A DNA stretch of 59,751 nucleotides, from the NCBI RefSeq assembly GCF_005877885.1, contig NZ_VCHY01000028.1, forward strand, positions 1-59,751, written 5' to 3'. Both the position numbers and the translations under genes were made by a program. Positions 53,626 to 59,751 of the stretch are shown here, one piece after another. This DNA is from Labilibacter sediminis. Lineage in GTDB: Bacteria; Bacteroidota; Bacteroidia; Bacteroidales; Marinilabiliaceae. Each line of letters starts with the position of its first letter. Positions within the stretch are counted from its first letter, which is position 1. The notes below the pieces were generated by a model. It worked only from the letters and a program-made list of their open reading frames with translations, made no database searches and was not told the DNA's origin.

Positions 53626-54870
53626 TTAGTCAAAACGTATGGCTTCAACAGGTGTAATTTTAGTTACCAGATACGAAGGACCTATCATCATAATGTATGA
53701 AATAATAATGGTAGCAATATTTAAATAAAGCAGATGTAAGGGGTTTAAATAAATAGGTACAGTATCTAAATAGTAATTTGTTGGATCAAGGGTAATTAAA
53801 CCAAAGTGCTTTTGTAAAAGGCATATCCCAATGCCAACTATGTTACCAATAATAATTCCCTTGGTGATAATGAATGAAGCCAGGTAAAGAAATACTTTTC
53901 TGATGTTCCAGTTTTGCTTACCCAAGGCTTTAAGAATACCAATCATTGCCGTACGTTCGAGTATGATAATTAGTAAGCCGGAAATCATATTAAAGCCTGC
54001 CACCAGCACAATTAATATCAGAATAATGGCCACGTTCATATCGAGTAAATCAAGCCAGCCAAATATTTGTGGTTGTTGCTGGGCAATAGTTGTAGTGCGT
54101 AGCATACCACCATCGGGCGAAATTCGTGAAGCTGCCAAAATATCAATCTCCCTGCCTATAGGCATCATCTGGTCAAATTCATCCAACATTATTTCGTATC
54201 CGGTAATCTGGTTGTCTTCCCAGTTGTTGAGTTTTATAATTTGTCGGATATCAACAAACAAAAACAATTTATCGAATTCGGGAAGGTGAGAATCGTATAT
54301 GGCTGAAATTCGAAAATTTCGCGCGCGTATTTTATCCTGAAAAAAATACATAGGTACTTTATCGCCCACCTTTAGTTTTAACAGCTTGGCCAGGGAGGTG
54401 GAAATAATAATGTCGTTTGAAGTTTTTGGGCCGGAGATATCCGGTTTTTCTCCTTCTACCATGATGGTGTTGAAGTAATCCCAGTTAAAATCTTTGCCGA
54501 TACCTTTTAAAACCACTCCCTGAATGCTTTCTTTTGTTTTTACTAACCCTGGTTTGGTGGCAAATTCCTGTACTTTCGATACGCCTTCCATTTCTTTTAG
54601 TTGGGTAACAAAAATGGAGTCTTGCTGAATGGGGTTGGTTTCAAAGGAAGAGTTGTAATCGTAGTTCATCACCTGTATGTGCGATCCAAAACCAACTATC
54701 TTATTTCTGATCTCTCGTTTAAAACCTGTACCTATCGATAAGGAAAGAATCATCACTACTATCCCCAGAACAATACCCAAGGTGGCAACGGTGATGATAG
54801 GGCCGGCAAGCTTTTTCCCGGTAACTTCTCCTTTTCTAATTTTATTGGCTATGTAAAGATTTAAATTCAA
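53626..54870 (-). CDS. FtsX/LolC-E family ABC transporter permease
   Basis: This 414-residue protein has one N-terminal helix, a periplasmic domain (about 45-265) and three C-terminal helices with the FtsX-type ALGKQNWNIRKVFLYLASFI. It resembles lipoprotein-releasing LolC/LolE. No matching ATPase gene is in this stretch, so the LolD partner would be encoded elsewhere. The N-terminal YIANKIRKGEVTGKKLAGPI fits Bacteroidota LolE-like proteins. Confidence 0.85.
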   Translation of the reverse strand: MNLNLYIANKIRKGEVTGKKLAGPIITVATLGIVLGIVVMILSLSIGTGFKREIRNKIVGFGSHIQVMNYDYNSSFETNPIQQDSIFVTQLKEMEGVSKVQEFATKPGLVKTKESIQGVVLKGIGKDFNWDYFNTIMVEGEKPDISGPKTSNDIIISTSLAKLLKLKVGDKVPMYFFQDKIRARNFRISAIYDSHLPEFDKLFLFVDIRQIIKLNNWEDNQITGYEIMLDEFDQMMPIGREIDILAASRISPDGGMLRTTTIAQQQPQIFGWLDLLDMNVAIILILIVLVAGFNMISGLLIIILERTAMIGILKALGKQNWNIRKVFLYLASFIITKGIIIGNIVGIGICLLQKHFGLITLDPTNYYLDTVPIYLNPLHLLYLNIATIIISYIMMIGPSYLVTKITPVEAIRFD

Positions 54871-54987
54871 AGCGTAAAGAATATGGTATAGTAATAAATA
54901 AAAACGCCCTAAAGATAATGAATACCTTAATAGGGCGTTGATAATAATATCGTTTTTAGCAAAGTGAGCTAATAGTATCTCTTGTCA

Positions 54988-56187
54988 TTAAATCAGCCTT
55001 CCCGGATAAGCCTCTAAAGCTTTTTCAAGAATAACCAGGGCTTTCTTTAAATCAGTTTGATTCAGGACATAGGCAATTCTAACCTCGTCATTGCCCAGGT
55101 ATCGACTACTATAAAAACCAGATCCGGGAGCCATCATTAGTGTTTGATTATCGTATGAGAAATCCCTCAAAATCCACTGGCAAAAATCATCAGAATCTTT
55201 CACCGGTAATTTAGCCATGGTATAAAATGCACCTTTAGGCTTCATTGATTTTACGCCCGGAATTTTATTTAAGCCTTCAACCAAAATATTTCGTCTCTCG
55301 TAATATTCCTTATGAACCGAATCGGTATATTCTTGTGATGCATCGATGGATGCGCAAGCGGCAATTTGTCCAAGTAAAGGCGGACTTAAGCGAGCCTGTG
55401 CAAATTTCATGGCTGAGTCAATCACTTCTTTATTGCGACTAACCAAAGTGCCAATTCTAATTCCACACTCGCTGTATCGCTTACTTACAGAATCAATTAA
55501 CACTACATTATTTTCTAAACCTTCCAGATTTAAAGCAGAAAAATGCTTGCAATCATCGTAACAAAACTCTCTGTAAACTTCATCTGATAGAAGGTAAAGG
55601 TCGTGTTCCAGTACAATGTCGCGAAGGTGGTTTAGCTCTTCTGTTGAATACAAGTAACCCGTTGGATTATTGGGGTTGCAAATAAAAATACCTTTTGTTT
55701 TTGTGGTGATAAGCTTTTCAAACTCCGCCATAGGAGGTAAAGCAAATCCATCTTCAAAACTCGATGTAATGGGTTTTATATTAATACCTGCAGCAGTGGC
55801 AATGCCGCTATAGTTGGCATAAAACGGTTCCGGTATAATTATTTCATCTCCAGGATTGAAGCAGCAGAAGAAAGCAAACATAAAGGCTTCAGATCCTCCT
55901 GTTGTTACCATTATCTCTTCCTGGTCTACATCAATATCAAATCTTTTATAGTACTGAGTAAGTTTCCTTCTATATTCAGGCATCCCGGCCGAATGACTGT
56001 ATTCCAACACTGTTCTGTCAATGTTTTTAATTGCTTCAAGCGCAACTGCAGGGGTCTGAATATCAGGTTGACCAATATTCAGGTGTATTATATCCACACC
56101 CCGGGCTTTTGCTTCCTCGGCAATAGGAACCAGTTTACGAATGGGAGAAGAGGGCATATCATTACCTCTTATTGAAATAGATGGCAT
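54988..56187 (-). CDS. class I PLP-dependent aminotransferase
   Basis: This 399-residue enzyme has the aspartate-aminotransferase fold I pattern. IIHLNIGQPD and FICNPNNPTGYL (Asn-Pro-x-Gly) are present, as are LLSDEVYREF with the Asp that binds pyridine N, SVSKRYSECGIRIG with the PLP Lys, and the C-terminal RIAYVLN. The substrate is an amino acid/2-oxo acid pair, likely aspartate or an aromatic acid. The start Met is at 56187; an ATG ten codons upstream is less likely. Confidence 0.9.
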   Translation of the reverse strand: MPSISIRGNDMPSSPIRKLVPIAEEAKARGVDIIHLNIGQPDIQTPAVALEAIKNIDRTVLEYSHSAGMPEYRRKLTQYYKRFDIDVDQEEIMVTTGGSEAFMFAFFCCFNPGDEIIIPEPFYANYSGIATAAGINIKPITSSFEDGFALPPMAEFEKLITTKTKGIFICNPNNPTGYLYSTEELNHLRDIVLEHDLYLLSDEVYREFCYDDCKHFSALNLEGLENNVVLIDSVSKRYSECGIRIGTLVSRNKEVIDSAMKFAQARLSPPLLGQIAACASIDASQEYTDSVHKEYYERRNILVEGLNKIPGVKSMKPKGAFYTMAKLPVKDSDDFCQWILRDFSYDNQTLMMAPGSGFYSSRYLGNDEVRIAYVLNQTDLKKALVILEKALEAYPGRLI

Positions 56188-56363
56188 ATATTGAATACTT
56201 TTTTGATTAGATGGCAAAAATACCTAAACCCTGCCATTTATCAGCTTTTTTTTTGTTTTATTTCTCAAAATGATATTAAATAGGTGAACAAAACGTTAAA
56301 AATGAAATGACATCGGGAGAATTGAAGCAATTATTTTAGTTTTAACCTACGAATATTGAATTT

Positions 56364-56536
56364 TAACCCGGATTATGTATTAGAACTTCGTCATGAACAT
56401 TGAATGCACAATAATAACAAGGCTTTACTGAAACGAGGCATAGCATCGCTCTGGTGAGTTGAAGTGAAGCAACAAAGTGTCTTGATTTGAAGTGATTTCA
56501 ATGTGTAATAGATTTTCTAATGCATATTGCGGGTTT
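56364..56536. repeat. interspersed element with inverted ends, copy D
   Basis: AACCCGGATTATGTATTAG to CTAATGCATATTGCGGGTT. It is nearly identical to copy B without its central insert, and lies upstream of the DUF5686 gene. Confidence 0.8.
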
Positions 56537-56664
56537 AACCTGTGCACTTATAGCTGTGGTATTGCCATTGCGATGAGCGCCGAACCCAATTAATGATGAC
56601 CTATTTTATCGCTTTTCGCTTCGTAATGCTTATTAGCAGAATAACCTGTTTTTCTCTAAAAAAA

Positions 56665-59280
56665 ATGAGCTTATGGATATTGTTTATTTTTATTTGCACG
56701 AGCCATGCAGCAGATGCGCAAAAACTTCAGGGAAAAGTGACTTCATTGGATGGTGAATCCATACCATTTGCATCTATTTATATTAAGGAATTAACTACAG
56801 GTACTACCACAAATTTAGATGGTGAGTATTCTATTCAGTTTACCCCGGGAACCTATCATGTTTTTTTTCAGGCCCTCGGCTTTAGTCGAATTGAAGAGGT
56901 TGTGGTGATCAAGGATAAGGATATTATCAAAAATATTGTACTTAAGCCTCAGGACTATAAGATAAAGGAGGTGAGGGTGTATTCCGGAAAGGAAGATCCG
57001 GCATATGCCATCATGCGTAAGTCCATTAGTCTGGCTCCTTATTTTTTACGCCAGGTAAAACATTTTAAGGCCAATGTGTATTTAAAGGGCGGGCTTGATA
57101 TGAAGAAAGTTCCCCGTCTGTTTCGCAAGCAATTAAAAGAAGAAGGGATTGAACAGGGACAAACCTATGTGGCTGAATCTGTGAATGAAATAAAGTTTGA
57201 TGCACCAAATAAGTATGAGCATACGCAGATATCGAAGCAATCGACCATACCCGATGACAGTGAAACTGATGTGATGCAGTTTATCAACTACAGTTTTTAC
57301 GATTCGGACGATGAGTTGGCCATATCACCCTTATCGCGCAAAGCATTTTCTTTTTATAGGTTCAGGTACGAAGGTTTTTTTCAGCAGGGGGAGTTTTATG
57401 TGAATAAAATTAAAGTGACGCCCAAACGTAAAAATCAAAAGCTGTTTGAAGGATATATTTTTATTGTAGACCAGTTGTGGAATATTCATTCGGTAGATTT
57501 AATGAACGAACAGTTCTTTGGTAAAATCCGTGTTAAACAAGTGCAGGAGCCTGTAAAGGGAAAGGCCTGGTTGCCTGTTAGTCATATGTTTGATGTAGAT
57601 GTAAAGGTGATGGGGTTTAAGTTAACGGCGAATTACGGAGGATCGGTAAAATATAGTGTGGTTGAGCTAGATGAAGACTTACCTGTTCCTGCATCTTTGA
57701 AAAAGGCTTATTTCGATCAGGAACAGGAAGTATTGGAGGAAGAGAAACTGAACCTTACCAAAAACCAGCAAAAAATAGAGGATCTCTTAAAGAAGGATGA
57801 TTTAAATACCCGTGAAATGCTGAAGCTGTCGCGTTTAATGGAGAAAGAGAATGAGGAAAGGGAACATAAGGGTAAGGGCCTGGAGTTAGAAAATTTCGGA
57901 AGCAATTATAAGGTGGTGAAGGACACGGTGAAAAGAGATTCTGTTGATTGGGATAAAATGCGTTCTATTCCGTTGTCGAAAAAAGAGTTACAAAGTTTGC
58001 AGGTTAAGGATTCCCTGGAGTTGGTCAGGGCACAAGCAAAGAATGATACCACAAAAACGAAAAAGGAGAAAACAGCATTTCAAAAAAAGTTGGGTCATCT
58101 TTTATATGGCAGGAAATATTATGTAGGAGATTCTACATTAACCATCAGGCATGATGGGCTGGCAGGGATGAATGCAGCAGGTTTTAATGCGGTTGATGGT
58201 TGGACATATCAGCAAAGTTTTGAGTTAATAAAACGAATAGATTCCGTGCATCGGGTTAGTGTTAAGCCAGCGTTGAAGTATGCCTTTAACAGAAAACAGT
58301 TTTTATGGAAGGTACATAGTAATTATACTTTTTTACCACTGAAACGCGGTTTGGTTGGTTTTAATGTAGGACAGTGGAGCAACAATTTTAATGAACTTAC
58401 AGGAGTTTCGCCATTTATAAATTCCATATCATCGCTCTTCTTTAAAGATAATTATATGCGCCTGTATCAGGATAATTACCTTAAGGCAGGACTAAGTTTT
58501 GATATTGCCAACGGCCTGCGTTTTAGGGGGAGAGTAGCTTATCACGCATATGACAGACTGGAAAACAGTACCAATTATTCATGGGGATATCCGAGTATTG
58601 ATTACAAGCCTAACAATGATTTATACCATCACCCCGATGCTGCTTTTGATAGTCGCAAGAGTTTTGATGTGTTGGCTTCTTTAAGTTATACGCCCAAACA
58701 CTATTATCGAATTGTAAAGGGGAAAAAAAGAATGGTTCATTCCGATTATCCTACTTTTGCTTTTGAGTATAGGGCTGCTTACGACGGGGTGCTGGAGTCC
58801 GAATCGAGTTTTGAAATGATGGAGTTGTCGGTAAATCAGGATTTGGAGTGGAGTTACATGTACGGGCTCGATTATGAATTTAAAGCAGGTTATTATTTTA
58901 GTCAGTCCGACATGCATTTTTCGCAGTATTCACATATGAATACCAGTCAGATACCCATCTCGTTTAAAAATTGGAAAAACAACTTTAATCTCTTAAACGA
59001 TTACGAGTATAGCACCAATGAGTGGTATCTCGAAGGTCACGTAGCTTTTTCTACACCTTATCTGATGTTTAAATACTTGCCGTTTTTACAAGATAAACTC
59101 TGGAATGAGAATTTGTACCTGCACCATTTAACACAGCCCTATTTTAAAAACTATAACGAAATAGGTTATGGCATAAGCCAGATTTTTTTAATGATGAATG
59201 TGGGTGTTTTTGCCGGCTTTGAGGATTTTGAATTTGCCCGATGGGGCGCCAGATTAAGCTTTAAGTTTGATTTTGAATAA
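56665..59280 (+). CDS. DUF5686 family outer-membrane protein with carboxypeptidase-regulatory-like domain
   Basis: This 871-residue protein has a signal peptide (SLWILFIFICTSHAADAQ) and an N-terminal carboxypeptidase-regulatory-like domain (about 20-100: GEYSIQFTPGTYHVFFQALG). A long DUF5686 region follows, with a charged segment around 360-470 and beta-barrel-like strands to the C-terminus (WGARLSFKFDFE, ending in Phe-x-Phe). Probably an outer-membrane barrel of Bacteroidota; function unknown. Start Met at 56665 is preferred to an in-frame ATG 24 codons earlier because the signal peptide begins here. Confidence 0.85.
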   Translation: MSLWILFIFICTSHAADAQKLQGKVTSLDGESIPFASIYIKELTTGTTTNLDGEYSIQFTPGTYHVFFQALGFSRIEEVVVIKDKDIIKNIVLKPQDYKIKEVRVYSGKEDPAYAIMRKSISLAPYFLRQVKHFKANVYLKGGLDMKKVPRLFRKQLKEEGIEQGQTYVAESVNEIKFDAPNKYEHTQISKQSTIPDDSETDVMQFINYSFYDSDDELAISPLSRKAFSFYRFRYEGFFQQGEFYVNKIKVTPKRKNQKLFEGYIFIVDQLWNIHSVDLMNEQFFGKIRVKQVQEPVKGKAWLPVSHMFDVDVKVMGFKLTANYGGSVKYSVVELDEDLPVPASLKKAYFDQEQEVLEEEKLNLTKNQQKIEDLLKKDDLNTREMLKLSRLMEKENEEREHKGKGLELENFGSNYKVVKDTVKRDSVDWDKMRSIPLSKKELQSLQVKDSLELVRAQAKNDTTKTKKEKTAFQKKLGHLLYGRKYYVGDSTLTIRHDGLAGMNAAGFNAVDGWTYQQSFELIKRIDSVHRVSVKPALKYAFNRKQFLWKVHSNYTFLPLKRGLVGFNVGQWSNNFNELTGVSPFINSISSLFFKDNYMRLYQDNYLKAGLSFDIANGLRFRGRVAYHAYDRLENSTNYSWGYPSIDYKPNNDLYHHPDAAFDSRKSFDVLASLSYTPKHYYRIVKGKKRMVHSDYPTFAFEYRAAYDGVLESESSFEMMELSVNQDLEWSYMYGLDYEFKAGYYFSQSDMHFSQYSHMNTSQIPISFKNWKNNFNLLNDYEYSTNEWYLEGHVAFSTPYLMFKYLPFLQDKLWNENLYLHHLTQPYFKNYNEIGYGISQIFLMMNVGVFAGFEDFEFARWGARLSFKFDFE

Positions 59281-59298
59281 TGATATTACTATAAAACA

Positions 59299-59331
59299 AC
59301 CTTTTCCAAAAAAATAAACTTCGGAAAAGGT
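59299..59331. repeat. hairpin related to 53113-53141
   Basis: ACCTTTTCC (59299-59307) pairs with GGAAAAGGT (59323-59331). Lies just after the DUF5686 gene. Confidence 0.6.
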
Positions 59332-59357
59332 AAAGTTGATTACTGTTAGGTTCTAAA

Positions 59358-59408
59358 AAAAAAAACCGTTTTGCGTAAGTTTTTATCCTTTGCAAAACGG
59401 TTTTTTTT
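59358..59408 (+). terminator. strong terminator after the DUF5686 gene
   Basis: A's then ACCGTTTTGC (to 59374) pair with GCAAAACGGT (from 59392), 17-base loop, followed by a T-run to 59408. Confidence 0.85.
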
Positions 59409-59751
59409 ATGGTCAGTATTGTACTACTTCACGATTATTTCTACCTGCTCTAAGTTTTGATGATCGCTACCAACATAAAAGAGTTTTAACCCGGATTCCT
59501 AAGACTTTTTGAAAAGTAAAACCGAGTAGCTAACTATTTCAAGTATTTTAGTTCTATCTCGATAAAAATGTGTGTTGGCCGGTTCAATTGGGCCGGGCCG
59601 GTAATAGCGCGACGCAGTTGAATGCGGGTGAATAAGGGATGTGTGATGGCAATAGATTCAACTAGGAGGTGGGCTGAAGGATGAATTGAACTTGATTTTT
59701 TTGCCTGCCTGACGGAAGGCAGGTTTCTTTTTGATCAAGCAAAAAGAAAGC
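59409..59751. other. GC-richer intergenic tail with palindromic repeats
   Basis: No gene is visible. It contains TGTGTTGGCCGG (59570-59581), also in the island near 20.4 kb, CCTGCCT (59704-59710) with AGGCAGG (59717-59723), and TTTCTTTTTGATCAAG...AAAAAGAAAG (59725 to the end), a palindromic motif common between genes in this phylum (from memory). The element may continue past the window. Confidence 0.5.

Overview
The window is AT-rich chromosomal DNA from a member of the Bacteroidota, most likely a marine or anaerobic Marinilabiliales-type bacterium. The family is inferred from gene content; no 16S gene is present. Supporting signs are promoters of the Bacteroidota type (-33 TTG, -7 TAnnTTTG), start codons that mostly lack a Shine-Dalgarno sequence, an outer-membrane-beta-barrel TonB-dependent receptor, DUF5686, DUF5777, YceI, a BlaI/M56 pair, and many palindromic interspersed repeats. 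No rRNA, tRNA, CRISPR array, phage or intact insertion sequence was recognised.

Region by region. (1) 1-7.6 kb: the tail of a GNAT-like gene, a BFD-type [2Fe-2S] protein and a LysE exporter, then a minus-strand deoxy-sugar cluster: ROK repressor, fucose mutarotase FucU, fucose permease FucP, Zn-alcohol dehydrogenase, ureidoglycolate-lyase-like cupin and aldo/keto reductase. Three of its start sites share one 23-bp block, a likely common operator. The usual fucose isomerase, kinase and aldolase are not in the cluster. (2) 8.3-10.3 kb: haem lipoprotein, DUF5777 beta-barrel interrupted by an in-frame TGA, and YceI. (3) 10.5-16.2 kb: a MATE exporter with a 271-bp nested palindrome just upstream, then a tight operon of class I glutamine amidotransferase, MscS channel and a D-Ala-D-Ala-ligase-like ATP-grasp fused to an M20-like domain that appears to have lost its metal ligands. 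(4) 16.2-18 kb: an exactly 21-bp-phased array of eleven GGTAG...CC units, followed by an unrecognised 227-residue protein and a double-hairpin terminator block that also occurs near 12.5 kb. (5) 18-26 kb: S9 peptidase, then sugar-phosphate genes (pgi; a LacI regulator with ROK sugar kinase and mannose-6-phosphate isomerase) with palindromic LacI-type operators. (6) 26-49 kb: TonB-dependent receptor, ABC-F ATPase, SfsA, PlsC, RluA-type synthase, DUF2007/DUF423, BlaI/M56 with two operators around its promoter, GH13 amylase, exported superoxide dismutase, PD40 protein, ExoX-like exonuclease, FAH-family enzyme, Tag glycosylase, two small charge-segregated proteins, NfeD and EI24. (7) 49-59.7 kb: purB, MsbA-like ABC exporter, GNAT, LolC/E-type permease, PLP aminotransferase and DUF5686.

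Most of the window is ordinary housekeeping and sugar metabolism. The unusual material is the phased array, the amidotransferase/MscS/ATP-grasp-pseudopeptidase operon, the shared-operator fucose-type cluster with non-standard enzymes, and several repeat families, including a four-copy element of about 170 bp with inverted ends.
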